From NCBI GenBank assembly GCA_016719295.1, contig JADKAF010000001.1, forward strand, positions 4,898,001 to 4,962,000: a stretch of DNA of 64,000 nt, in the 5' to 3' direction. The stretch's first letter is position 1, and each line of letters opens with the position of its first letter. Under the pieces are notes generated by a model. The model had not been told where the DNA came from, ran no database searches, and saw only the letters and a list, made by a program, of their open reading frames with translations. Below are positions 22,891 through 31,263 of the stretch, in pieces. The stretch comes from Planctomycetota bacterium (GTDB lineage Bacteria > Planctomycetota > UBA1135 > JADKAF01). Made by a program: the position numbers and the translations under genes.

Positions 22891-24324
22891 TCAGGGAAGT
22901 GGGAGCTCGCGGCCGCTCAGCGAGCGGAGCGGTCCCACGTAGACGCTATCGCGCGAGCGCACCGAGCGCAGCACGCTGAGGCCGCGCGCGGCGAGTGAGG
23001 CTGCATCGCGCTCGCGGAGCAAGAGCTCGGCGCAGGGCTGCGCGAGGGGCTCGCCATCTTCCTCGCGCACGTGCAGCGGCAGATCACCGAGCTCGCGGGT
23101 GGCGCTGGGCTCGAACGCGCCTTGCTCGGCGAGCTGCTCGCCGAGGAACACCGCGAGCGCCAGCGCGCCGCTGCCCCAGAGGTAGCCGCTGCCGCGCTCC
23201 GTCGCTTCGAGCTCCTCGAAGGCGACCTCCTCGCTCGGCGTGCCGCGCTCGCCGTAGGGCAAGCGCAAGAGGAGCCGCGGAGCGGCGAGCGAGATCCGCT
23301 CGGCCACCGCGCTCGTGCGCAGCGCTTCCCACGCGCGCGCGGCGTCGGCGTCGGCGTAGAGCGCCGGCCCCGGCTCGGTCTCGGGCGTGAGCTCCGCCGC
23401 GCCCACGAGGCGCGGAGCGGCGCCCGCGAGCAAGAGCGCACCGCACGCGCGCGCGAGCTCAGCCCAGCGCGCGAGCAGCACCGCGTCGGCGAGCGTCGCG
23501 TCGACGGTCTCGAGCCCGAGCCAGAGCACAGCTCGATCCTCGGCCGGATCGTCGCCGCGCGGCGCGAGCACGCGGTGGAGAGCCGTGGCGTCGATCGCGA
23601 CCGAGCGCAGGAGATCGCTCGCGAGCTCTTCGCGCGAAGCGTCGAGGACGCGCAGCTTCACGGCGTTGGCGACGCCGATGCGGCGCAGCACGAAGTCGAG
23701 CGAGCGCCAGGCGACCTCGGCGCGGCGCAGCGCGGGATCGCGCAGCAACGCGCGCAGATGCTCCGCGATCGCGGCATCGACCGCGCGCAGCAGCTCGTCG
23801 CGCTGGGGGTGTGGCGCAGGCACGACGTGCGGGATCACGAGCTCGCGCACGAGGGCTTGCGCGATCTCCTCGCCGGTGCGCGGCACGCCGCTCGGGCCGC
23901 GCTCGGAGGTCGCCTGCATAGCCGCTTCCAGCGCGCTCGCGGGCGCGGCGCTTCCCGCGCTCGTCGCCGGCGGCGGTGCCGTCGCGAGCTCTGCGCCGAG
24001 CTCGCGCGCGGCGGCCTCGAAGGTCGCGGGGTTCTCGAGGCGCCTCCGCAGGGAGCGCAGGGGCTCGCAGCTCGCGAGCTTCGTCCACAGCGCATCGGGT
24101 GCGAAGTCGTCGAGCGAGCGGGGGACCAGGACTTGCGCTTCGCTCGCGCCCGGCGCCTTCAGGCGGAGCTCCACCGCGAGCGTTGCGAAGAGGGCGTCGA
24201 ACTCCTCGGGCTCCACCGTGCGCAGCTTCCGCGCGCCGAGCTCCTGGGGCGCGTGCGCGCCGCGGCTCGCGCGTCCGCTGAAGTCGCCGATCAGCACGAC
24301 TTCGAGCGTCGGGCCGCCGCTCAC
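22891..24324 (-). CDS. Natural TssB-TssC fusion (T6SS sheath paralogue)
   Basis: 477-aa protein combining both T6SS contractile-sheath subunits. Residues about 1-105 match TssB: VVLIGDFSGRASRG, KLRTVEPEEFDALFATLAVEL, VPRSLDDFAPDALW (compare VVGVLGDFSGNP, IDRDNFDDVMAKVAPEL and FNSMADFDPAKI in the TssB at 42619). Residues about 170-477 match TssC: RRAEVAWRSLDFVLRRI, LRVLDASREELASDL, RLLLRLPYGERGTPSEEVAFEEL, GYLWGSGALALAV. The conserved TssC C-terminal stretch (RFAHYLKV...) is missing. GTG at 24324 overlaps the preceding stop (GTGA). The canonical TssB and TssC are encoded separately, so this is an extra sheath-like protein. It may cap, modify or count the sheath, or be a cargo-linked regulator. 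The fusion is clear from sequence; the role is inferred. Confidence 0.75.
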   Translation of the reverse strand: MSGGPTLEVVLIGDFSGRASRGAHAPQELGARKLRTVEPEEFDALFATLAVELRLKAPGASEAQVLVPRSLDDFAPDALWTKLASCEPLRSLRRRLENPATFEAAARELGAELATAPPPATSAGSAAPASALEAAMQATSERGPSGVPRTGEEIAQALVRELVIPHVVPAPHPQRDELLRAVDAAIAEHLRALLRDPALRRAEVAWRSLDFVLRRIGVANAVKLRVLDASREELASDLLRSVAIDATALHRVLAPRGDDPAEDRAVLWLGLETVDATLADAVLLARWAELARACGALLLAGAAPRLVGAAELTPETEPGPALYADADAARAWEALRTSAVAERISLAAPRLLLRLPYGERGTPSEEVAFEELEATERGSGYLWGSGALALAVFLGEQLAEQGAFEPSATRELGDLPLHVREEDGEPLAQPCAELLLRERDAASLAARGLSVLRSVRSRDSVYVGPLRSLSGRELPLP

Positions 24325-25529
24325 TTCGCCACCACGTCGAGGCGCTGGGGCGCGCTCATGTGCTCGCCCGCGATCAGCGCGAGGAAGTAGGTGCCCGCGG
24401 GCAGCGCGCCGCCGAGCGCGTCGTGGAGATCGAGCGTGAACGCGAGCTCGACGGGTGATCCGGCCGCGAGCGGCTTCGGCGCGCGCACGGGGATCTGCAC
24501 CTCGACCAAGCGCGGGCGCGGCACGTCCAGCGTCGCGACGGAGACATAGGCGCGCACGACGGCGGCGGGCAGGTCCTGTGCGGGGATGTCGGCGGTATCG
24601 CCTTCCTTCGCGCGGCGCCGCGGATCGACGATCGCGCCGGGAGGGAGCGCGAGCTTCAGCGCGCCGTGCACCTCGAAGCGCTTCTCGCCGACCTTGATCC
24701 GCGGCGCGAACGCGAGCGCTGCGCCCTCGCCCGCGAGCTTCGGCGTCGCGTCGCCGCGCGCGAAGCGCCGCGGCGGCAAGGAGAGCTCTTCCTCGCGGCG
24801 CGTCGCGAGCTCCAGGTCGCGCGCGAGATCGGCCGGGAAGCCCGGCGTCGGCGGCAGCGCTTGCTCGCCTTGGCGCAGCTCGACGCGCACCACGTTCGAC
24901 GCGCGATCGAAGCACTGCACGCGCAGCGCGAAGCGGCCCGCGCGCGACTCGGCGACGCCGAGCGCGCAGGCGTCGAGCCACATCTGTCCGATCGCGTGCG
25001 CGCGCTCGGGGAAGGGCGGCGGATCGTCCGGATCCTCCGACGGCGGCTGAGGAGCGGGCGCCTCGAGCGTGGGGAATGGCTGCGGCTTCGCGCGCGGCGC
25101 CTCGGGGGCTTCGGTCTTGCGCGGATCCGCCGGAAAGGCCGGCTCGACATTGGCGCGACCATCCTCGAGATCGACGGCGCAGAGCGCGGTGTTGTCGCGC
25201 GGCGGCACGAGCTCCAGCAGCTGCTCGGTCTCGCCGCTGAGATAGAGCAGCGGCAGCGCTGCGCCCTGCGCGAGATCGATCGCCTTCGGCGCGCCGAGGC
25301 GCAGCACGCGCGGCGGCACCTGGCGCAAGCGCTGCTGGATCTCGCTCGGCAGGAGCTCCGGCTTCTGGCGGTACGTCGCGTCGCCGATCTCGGCCAGCGC
25401 TTCCAGGATCGCGTCTTGCATCGTCGTTCCTTCCAACCTGGTCTCGAGAGGTTCCGCGGAGCGCTCGCTCGCGCAGCTCGCGAGGAGTGCAGCGAGGAGG
25501 ATCGCCATCGAACGCGCAGCGCGGCTCAT
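24321..25529 (-). CDS. Lipoprotein downstream of T6SS effector
   Basis: 402-aa predicted lipoprotein. The signal peptide has a lipobox LLASC (Cys about residue 20). It is followed by IGDATYRQKPELLPSEIQQRLRQVPP, a proline-rich linker (about 130-170) and two beta-rich segments with VQIPVRAPKPLAAGSPVELAFTLDL and LPAGTYFLALIAGEHMSAPQRLDVV. It overlaps the effector stop by 4 bp (ATGA) and the TssB-TssC fusion start by 4 bp, so all three are translated together. An immunity or periplasmic docking role for the effector next door is plausible from position alone. No family was recognised. Confidence 0.6.
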   Translation of the reverse strand: MSRAARSMAILLAALLASCASERSAEPLETRLEGTTMQDAILEALAEIGDATYRQKPELLPSEIQQRLRQVPPRVLRLGAPKAIDLAQGAALPLLYLSGETEQLLELVPPRDNTALCAVDLEDGRANVEPAFPADPRKTEAPEAPRAKPQPFPTLEAPAPQPPSEDPDDPPPFPERAHAIGQMWLDACALGVAESRAGRFALRVQCFDRASNVVRVELRQGEQALPPTPGFPADLARDLELATRREEELSLPPRRFARGDATPKLAGEGAALAFAPRIKVGEKRFEVHGALKLALPPGAIVDPRRRAKEGDTADIPAQDLPAAVVRAYVSVATLDVPRPRLVEVQIPVRAPKPLAAGSPVELAFTLDLHDALGGALPAGTYFLALIAGEHMSAPQRLDVVAK

Positions 25530-27388
25530 CCGAAGCGCGAGAGGTCGCGCGCCTTGATCTGCACCGCGCAATGCGGGCAGAACTCGCGTTTCCCGGCGTT
25601 GCCGATGCCGAACATGATGCAGGTGCCGCCGGAGTAGCTGCCTCCGCCCTTGCCCTGCGCATCGAGCTGGCCGTTCACCGTGGGATCGAGCGGCGAGCTC
25701 GCATCGGCGGTGAAGGTGGCGCCCTCCGCGCAGTGCGTCCCGCTGCCGCCGCGGCGCTGGTACATCTTGGGATGCAGCGGGAGCTGGTTCGTCGTGTCGG
25801 CCTTGGGCGGCGTCTGACCGAAGAGATGCCCCATCTCGTGGTTCAGCACGTCGTTCAGGTCATCCGCCGACATGCTCGAGCCGGGCAGGATCACGACCAT
25901 GTGGTAGGGCGACTCGGCCCAGCCCAGGTAGGTGCCTATGGCCGTGCGGACGTCGAGCCCGCCGACGATGATGTGCTTGCGATCGACGCTGAGGTCGGTC
26001 GGTCCCTTGCCGCATGGACAGCCCGCGCCGGGGCAGCGCGCCGGCCGCTTCACGCGCAGCTCGCGGCTCTCGCCGCGACCCGAGTCGAGGCTGATGTCCG
26101 CGTCCTGCAGCTTGCCCTTGTGCTCGAGGACCCAGGCGCCGGCGCCGCCGTTCGCGTGCTTGTCCCAGCGGTGTTGCTCCCACGCCGAGGAGATCAGGAC
26201 CTTCTTGCCCTTCTCCAAGCAGGGATCGAAGACGCCGACCATCCGGTTGGCCTGTCCGGACATCGTCACCTTCACCACGCGCTGATCGGGGTTGTCTCCG
26301 TGCTTGAAGCTGAAGTTCATCCAGTCGGACTTGTTGTCCTTCGCGTCCCACTGCCAGTCGCAGAGGATCACGTGCGACTTCGGCGAGCGGTCTTGCGACG
26401 GCGCGACGTAGAGCTTCGCGAAGTCGGAGATGTTGTGCGTGCCGACGCAGAGCTTCTTGTCATTGCCCGTGCCGGGCTTGAACTGCCACGACGGGCGGAA
26501 CGCATCGGGGAACTCCGTCGCTTCGAAGGTCTTCGCGTCATACTCCTCGCTCGCGAGGAACACCTTCTCGAACGACGCGACGCACTTCGCGCGGCTCGGT
26601 AGCGCGGCCGTCTTCGGCGCGCTGATCTGGTACCAGTGCTTGCGCCAGACCTCGAACTCGTCCGACTTCACGGCGCGCGCGCTCTCGTGCTTCACGTCCT
26701 CGGCCAGGGCCGCGAGCACGCGCACCTTGTTGCCCCCGAACCAGCCGAGCGTCAGCTTCGCCTTGGCGAGGCCCTCCGCGTCGGTCTTCGACTTGGTCGT
26801 GATCTTGAAGCGGTGATTGGCGGCGTTCACGACCTTGCCGTCGTACTTCCCGTTGTCGGCGTGGAGCTCGAGATCCCAGTACACCGTGACCCCGGCTTCC
26901 TTCTTCTTCAGATGCGCGGTGAGCTCGACCTCGTTGCCCCAGCTCCCCTCGTCCTTCTTGGGCTTCAGGTTCACGTACTGGCGGATGCACTTGCCGGTGC
27001 ACGGGCGCACTTGGACCAGCTCGTGCGGCTCGAGCTCGAGCTTCACGGCCTTCTTGTCGCCGGCGGCGAGCGTCACCTTCACCGGGTCCTGGAAGGAGTA
27101 GCCCATGCCCTTCGCCGGGCGCGCGCTGACCTCGTAGCTGCCCGGCTCCAGGCCGCCGATCGCCATCGGCTTGTCGCAAGTGGCGGCGCTGCTGCGCTTC
27201 TTCGGCGCTGCCTCGACGTAGATGTCGTTCCAGAAGTTGTTGCCGCCGTTCAGCTTGCCGCCGTCCTTGCGGACGATGGTCACGGTGAGCGTCGCGAGCT
27301 TGCAGGGCTGCGTCGCGCCGCCCTTCTTCGCGCCGCTGTCCTTGCTCTGCGCGCCGCTGTTCGCGCTCTGGAGATCGTTGCCGGGCAT
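25526..27388 (-). CDS. Predicted T6SS zinc-metallopeptidase effector
   Basis: 620-aa protein with no signal peptide. The N-terminal half (about residues 30-240) is beta-rich, with TVTIVRKDGGKL, GLEPGSYEVSARP and two Ig-like stretches. The C-terminal domain carries a gluzincin-like site LNHEMGHLFG (His517-His521), then THCAEGATF, GTCIMF and REFCPHCAVQIKARDLSRF. This order (HExxH, HC..G, C-MF, FC..C near the end) matches the metallopeptidase effector domain known from the C-terminus of VgrG2b of Pseudomonas. The gene sits 4 bp after a small adaptor gene, beside PAAR and VgrG genes, which supports delivery by the T6SS. Predicted to cleave a protein in a recipient cell. Activity and target are inferred. 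Confidence 0.75.
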   Translation of the reverse strand: MPGNDLQSANSGAQSKDSGAKKGGATQPCKLATLTVTIVRKDGGKLNGGNNFWNDIYVEAAPKKRSSAATCDKPMAIGGLEPGSYEVSARPAKGMGYSFQDPVKVTLAAGDKKAVKLELEPHELVQVRPCTGKCIRQYVNLKPKKDEGSWGNEVELTAHLKKKEAGVTVYWDLELHADNGKYDGKVVNAANHRFKITTKSKTDAEGLAKAKLTLGWFGGNKVRVLAALAEDVKHESARAVKSDEFEVWRKHWYQISAPKTAALPSRAKCVASFEKVFLASEEYDAKTFEATEFPDAFRPSWQFKPGTGNDKKLCVGTHNISDFAKLYVAPSQDRSPKSHVILCDWQWDAKDNKSDWMNFSFKHGDNPDQRVVKVTMSGQANRMVGVFDPCLEKGKKVLISSAWEQHRWDKHANGGAGAWVLEHKGKLQDADISLDSGRGESRELRVKRPARCPGAGCPCGKGPTDLSVDRKHIIVGGLDVRTAIGTYLGWAESPYHMVVILPGSSMSADDLNDVLNHEMGHLFGQTPPKADTTNQLPLHPKMYQRRGGSGTHCAEGATFTADASSPLDPTVNGQLDAQGKGGGSYSGGTCIMFGIGNAGKREFCPHCAVQIKARDLSRFG

Positions 27389-27392
27389 GGGT

Positions 27393-27758
27393 TCAGATCT
27401 CCGCTGCGCTGCTCGAGGGTTCGCTGGTCGCGCGCGCCATCACCTCGTCGAGGCGGTCGCGCCCCGGGCGATGGGTCTCGGCGAGGAGCCTCGCGATCCA
27501 CGGCTGCTCCGCCTCGACCTCGGGGCCGTAGGCGCAGTGGAGATTGAGCAGGCGCAGGACGTCGTACTCGGCGTCGATCGCGAGCTCATCGGCGCGTGAG
27601 GAGACGCGCGCGATCAGGGCCCGTACGCCGGCTTCGCCTGCGGCTTCGAGCACGGCGGGCCAGTGCTTCGCGACATGCGCGAAGGCGTCCTCCTGCTCGA
27701 AGCGCGCGCGCTGCGCGCGGGCGAAGACCTCCATCTGCTCGGGTCGGATGCGGAGCAT
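27393..27758 (-). CDS. Small T6SS effector-associated adaptor-like protein
   Basis: 121-aa helical protein beginning MLRIRPEQMEVFARAQRARFE, a pattern (xxIRxEQMxVFxxAxxxRFE) known from short proteins that accompany PAAR- and effector-containing T6SS islands. Later segments are VRALIARVSSRADELAIDAEYDVLRLL and YGPEVEAEQPWIARLL. It starts the five-gene minus-strand effector operon and is divergent from the PAAR-like gene. It probably helps effector folding or loading; the exact biochemical role is not established. Confidence 0.65.
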   Translation of the reverse strand: MLRIRPEQMEVFARAQRARFEQEDAFAHVAKHWPAVLEAAGEAGVRALIARVSSRADELAIDAEYDVLRLLNLHCAYGPEVEAEQPWIARLLAETHRPGRDRLDEVMARATSEPSSSAAEI

Positions 27759-27900
27759 GTTCCTCCGCCGCGGGGCTGCGCGGCGCGGCGCATCGTAGCT
27801 CCTCGCGAGAGCAGCACAAGCGCCGCGAGGTTGCTGCGCCACGCAGGGCTGGCTATCGTCGGCGCTTCCTCCAGTTTCCCTGCGCGAGGTCGAGCGAACC

Positions 27901-28290
27901 ATGGGCGTGCAAGTCGTAGCCACCGCGATGATGACCTGCTCCTTCGGCGTTGCCCCCTCGGCGCTCGTCGTGATCCCGGCGGGCCGTCCGCTCGCGGGCG
28001 GGCTGCCCGCGGCGAACATCACCGACATGGCGCCGATCGTGAACATCCCGCCCTTCGGCATGTGCACCACGCTGAGCAATCCGACCGTCGCGTCGGCGAC
28101 AGCCGCGGCGCTGGGGGTCTTGACGCCGATGCCGTGCGTCCCGGTGACGACCGGGCCCTGGGTTCCCGGCTGTGCCACGGTGCTCGTGAGCGGCATGCCC
28201 GCGCTCAACAACTCCAGCAAGTGCATGTGCGCCTGGGGCGGCGTGATCTCGATCACGAACCCGGGGCAGACCACGACGATGGTTCCCTGA
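27901..28290 (+). CDS. PAAR-like DUF4280 protein (T6SS spike tip)
   Basis: 129-aa protein predicted to cap the VgrG spike. DUF4280 features are MTCSFGVAPSAL, PLAGGLPAANITDMAPIVNIPPFGMC, NPTVASATAAALGVLTPMPC and MCAWGGVISITNPGQ. The conserved cysteines probably bind a metal at the tip, as histidine/cysteine residues do in PAAR. It lies between the VgrG/DUF4123 operon and the effector operon and is transcribed away from the latter through a 142-bp divergent region. Confidence 0.85.
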   Translation: MGVQVVATAMMTCSFGVAPSALVVIPAGRPLAGGLPAANITDMAPIVNIPPFGMCTTLSNPTVASATAAALGVLTPMPCVPVTTGPWVPGCATVLVSGMPALNNSSKCMCAWGGVISITNPGQTTTMVP

Positions 28291-28335
28291 GCTGAGAGGC
28301 TGAGCAGAAGTCGATGCTACAGCCTCTCAGATGCT

Positions 28336-28365
28336 TGCTGGCGCAGCGCGTGACGGCGCTGCAGC
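28336..28365. repeat. Hairpin repeat GCAGCGC...GCGCTGC, copy 1
   Basis: A 30-bp element TGCTGGCGCAGCGC GTGACG GCGCTGCAGC, folding into a 7-bp stem with a six-base loop, lies 46 bp after the PAAR-like gene. Two more copies lie at 44772 and 44811 after tssC. The stem is conserved while the loop varies, which points to a selected hairpin. Confidence 0.6.
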
Positions 28366-28442
28366 CCGTTCGTGAGCATTTCTTGCTCACTCTCTGAGCG
28401 CCGATGTCCTGAGCGCCGCGTCTTCGAGCTCTCGCCGCGCAA

Positions 28443-28994
28443 CTACTCTGGGAGCGCGAGGTGGAGCTCGCGCGGAGGAACGCCGTCCGGCGTGAAGGCG
28501 AGCAGCTCGCGCCCGTCGGCGCTCTCCATCGCGTACGCGCGCACCGGCCCGAAGACCTGCGCCATCTCCTCGGCGTTCAGCGTCGGCAGATAGAGGCGCA
28601 GCACGCGCGGATCGTAGAAGCGGAAGAAGAGGCGCTGGCCGTCCGGTCCGGCGACGACGAGGAAGCGCTTCAAGTGCCGGCGCAGCACGTCGAGCTCGAG
28701 CGGCGCGCGCACGAAGATGCCGAAGCTCTTCGCCCAGCCGCGCTCGAGCAGCCACGTGGTGAACGAAGCGTCGCGCTCGAGGCGCACCAGGTACGGCGCC
28801 GTACGCGCGACGCTGGGCGCCAGCTTGCCCGCGAGTAGGCACTGGGCCTCCGCGCCGTGCGTCTCGAGCGCGCTCGCGAGCTTCTCGATACGCGCGCCAT
28901 CGAGCACGGCGAAGGTGCTGGTGCTCGGGTCGCGGAAGAGCTGCTCGCGCAGCATCTCGAGGCCGCGCTTCGTCAGTCGTGCCGTCGCTTGCAT
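28443..28994 (-). CDS. DUF4123 T6SS effector chaperone
   Basis: 183-aa member of the DUF4123 family of chaperones that load a cognate effector onto VgrG/PAAR. Features: LREQLFRDPSTSTFAVLDGAR, TAPYLVRLERDASFTTWLLERGW, GIFVRAPLELDVLRRHLKRFLVV and RFYDPRVLRLYLPTL. It begins 34 bp after the vgrG stop (ATG 28994) in the same direction. Unusually, no effector gene is directly downstream in its operon. Its client is probably the PAAR or effector encoded further on. Confidence 0.85.
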   Translation of the reverse strand: MQATARLTKRGLEMLREQLFRDPSTSTFAVLDGARIEKLASALETHGAEAQCLLAGKLAPSVARTAPYLVRLERDASFTTWLLERGWAKSFGIFVRAPLELDVLRRHLKRFLVVAGPDGQRLFFRFYDPRVLRLYLPTLNAEEMAQVFGPVRAYAMESADGRELLAFTPDGVPPRELHLALPE

Positions 28995-29028
28995 CACTTC
29001 GCGATCCTCGCGGCTCCGCCGCAGCGGC

Positions 29029-31263
29029 TCATTCCTGACAGACTTCGCAGAAGGGACGACCGTCGTCGGAGGCGGACTGCAGCGCTTCGGCCTGGCGCGA
29101 GGACTCCGCGACCTCGACGTCGCTGGTCGGAGCGTTGGCGGCCTGGCTCGAGCTCTGCCCCGCGCTCGCGGCCTCCGCGTCGGCGGCGGCGGTGATCTCC
29201 TTCGGCGCCGCGGGGGCTTCGGGCGCGTCGGGCGCCACCGGCGCGCCGGGGGCCTGCGGGCTGCAGCCGCTGCCGCTCCCGGCGGCACCGCCGCTGTTGA
29301 TCATCACCATCGGGCCGGAGATCGCGACGCCGGAGGGGCCGATCACCACGAATCCGGGACCGGCCTTCAGCGTGAGCTGCATGCCGGCCTCGATCACCAC
29401 GTTCATCCCGCCCTTCAGATGCATGTTCATGCCGCCTTCGGCGGCCCAGTCCTGGCCGGACTTGAGCAGCATCTTCATGCCCGCGTCGACGTGCAGCTCC
29501 TGGCCGATCTTCGCCTTCATCTTCGAGCCGACGTCGAGCCCGAGCTCGCCGCCGACCTTCTGCAGCGCGTCGCCCACGACCTCGAGGTTGTCCGCGCCTT
29601 CGACCTTCTCCTTGCGATCGCCGGCGATCTTCGAGCTCTCGCTGCCGTCGATCTGCGTCAGCACGTCGCCGGTGTGCGTCGCGTGGGTATCTCCACCGAC
29701 GCTGAGCTTCGAGTTGGTGACGATCGTGCGGTGCTCGTCGTTGCCGACGAAGTCCTTGCGATCGTGGAGCACGCGGTGCTGCTCGTCCTTCTGCGCGTGG
29801 AGGAAGATCAGCTCCGCATCCTTCGTGTCGTCGAAGCTGAGCTCGTTCACCGCGTTGGTGGCCCCGCCGTGCGAGCGGCTGCGCCAACCGCTGATGGTCT
29901 TCGATCCGGGGAGCGCGAAGGCCGGGGTCGTGTTCGCGTTGTAGACCGCGCCGGTGACGAGAGGCCGATCGGGGTCGCCGTCCAAGAACTCGACCACGAC
30001 CTCTTGTCCGACACGCGGCAGGAAGAGCACGCCGGCGCCCTTTCCCGCGCTGGGCTGCATGACGCGGATCCAGCACGAGCTCGCGTCGTCCCGCTGACCC
30101 TCGCGGTCCCAGTGGAACTGCACCTTGATGCGCCCGTGCTCGTCGGTGTGGACCTCGGCGCCCGAGGGACCGACGACCATCGCCGTCTGCGGGCCGCGCA
30201 CGTGCGGCTTCGGCGTGCGGCGCTGCGGACGCACGAGCACCGCGTCGGGGACGCAGCAGAAGTGATTCGAGTAGCCGCTGGTCTGCGAGGCGGAGTGCTG
30301 GAGCGCCGTCACGACGAAGCTCTTGCCGTCGTCGAGCTCGTAGCGGGTGTGCTTCAGGCGGAACTTCACGCCCAGCGCGAGCGCCGGGCAGCCGCCCTGC
30401 GCCTCGACGACGCTGTGCTGCGCTTCCTCGGCCTCCATGCGCGCGCGCACCTTCGCTTCGCCGTGCTGCGCCGCGGTGTAGCGTCCGGGATACTCGAAGC
30501 GGTGAAAGGTCGCCGCGTTCGGCAGCGTGAGGACCGTGTCGATCTCCTTCAGCAGGCTCGTCGTCGGCGCCTTGAAGTCGTAGTCGGTGTGGCCCCACTT
30601 CCCCGAGACGAACTCGAAGTGATGCTCCCACGCGGAGAGCTGCGAGATGCCCGGGTCATGGCTAACGTACTCGAGCTCCGCGATCGAGCTGTCGGTGTAG
30701 CTCGCGGCGCTGTCGGCGAGCACGAGCACGTGCCGGTTCGCCTCGAAGCGGAAGAAGTAGAAGATCCCTTCCTCTTCGAAGAGGCGCGAGAGGAAGTCGA
30801 AGTCGCTCTCGCCCCACTGCACGCAGTACTCGTACGGCGGATAGCTGCCCGTGACGCCCGAGGTCTCGAAGTCGCTGAAGCCGGCCTCGCCGAAGATCGC
30901 CTCGGCGATCTGCACCGCCGACTTCTGTTGGAAGATGCGGTAGTTCGAGCGCTTGGTGAGGAACCAGAGCCAGGGCACGAGCTCCGCGCGATAGCGCTCG
31001 ACGCCCTTCGCGTCGAAGCCCGCGAAGGCGAAGCGCTTCACGAAGCCCCCGAGCTGCCGCGGGGCGGTCGAGTCGAAGGCGAGCTCGATGCCGATGTACT
31101 TGCCGACCAAGTCCTGCGGCTCGAAGCTCGCCGAGCCCCTCTGGAGCTCGAGCGTGAACTCGAAGAGCGCCGAGAGCTCCTCCCGTCCCTGGAACGCGGT
31201 CGGCAAGAGCGCCGCGGGATCGATGGGCGTCGAGATGTGGAGGAGGTAGGGGTTCGTGCTCAT
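29029..31263 (-). CDS. vgrG: VgrG spike protein (TssI)
   Basis: 744-aa trimeric T6SS spike. The gp27-like part is in the first 370 residues (FEFTLELQRGSASFEPQDLVGKYIGI, VQWGESDFDFLSRLFEEEGIFYFF). The gp5/OB region includes VHTDEHGRIKVQFHWDREG and RVGQEVVVEFLDGDPDRPLVTGAVYN. Glycine-rich beta-helix repeats follow (GMKMLLKSGQD, GMNVVIEAGMQLTLKAGPG). The last 75 residues are an Ala/Pro-rich low-complexity tail ending in CEVC, without an effector domain. It heads the minus-strand operon with DUF4123 and is divergent from the main T6SS operon. Confidence 0.95.
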   Translation of the reverse strand: MSTNPYLLHISTPIDPAALLPTAFQGREELSALFEFTLELQRGSASFEPQDLVGKYIGIELAFDSTAPRQLGGFVKRFAFAGFDAKGVERYRAELVPWLWFLTKRSNYRIFQQKSAVQIAEAIFGEAGFSDFETSGVTGSYPPYEYCVQWGESDFDFLSRLFEEEGIFYFFRFEANRHVLVLADSAASYTDSSIAELEYVSHDPGISQLSAWEHHFEFVSGKWGHTDYDFKAPTTSLLKEIDTVLTLPNAATFHRFEYPGRYTAAQHGEAKVRARMEAEEAQHSVVEAQGGCPALALGVKFRLKHTRYELDDGKSFVVTALQHSASQTSGYSNHFCCVPDAVLVRPQRRTPKPHVRGPQTAMVVGPSGAEVHTDEHGRIKVQFHWDREGQRDDASSCWIRVMQPSAGKGAGVLFLPRVGQEVVVEFLDGDPDRPLVTGAVYNANTTPAFALPGSKTISGWRSRSHGGATNAVNELSFDDTKDAELIFLHAQKDEQHRVLHDRKDFVGNDEHRTIVTNSKLSVGGDTHATHTGDVLTQIDGSESSKIAGDRKEKVEGADNLEVVGDALQKVGGELGLDVGSKMKAKIGQELHVDAGMKMLLKSGQDWAAEGGMNMHLKGGMNVVIEAGMQLTLKAGPGFVVIGPSGVAISGPMVMINSGGAAGSGSGCSPQAPGAPVAPDAPEAPAAPKEITAAADAEAASAGQSSSQAANAPTSDVEVAESSRQAEALQSASDDGRPFCEVCQE

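Noticed and set aside
24325..25662. N-terminal extension of the TssB-TssC fusion into a 923-codon frame
   Set aside because: The extra sequence is Arg-rich and lies fully opposite or out of frame with the lipoprotein gene on the same strand; the TssB domain begins exactly at GTG 24324, which overlaps the previous stop.
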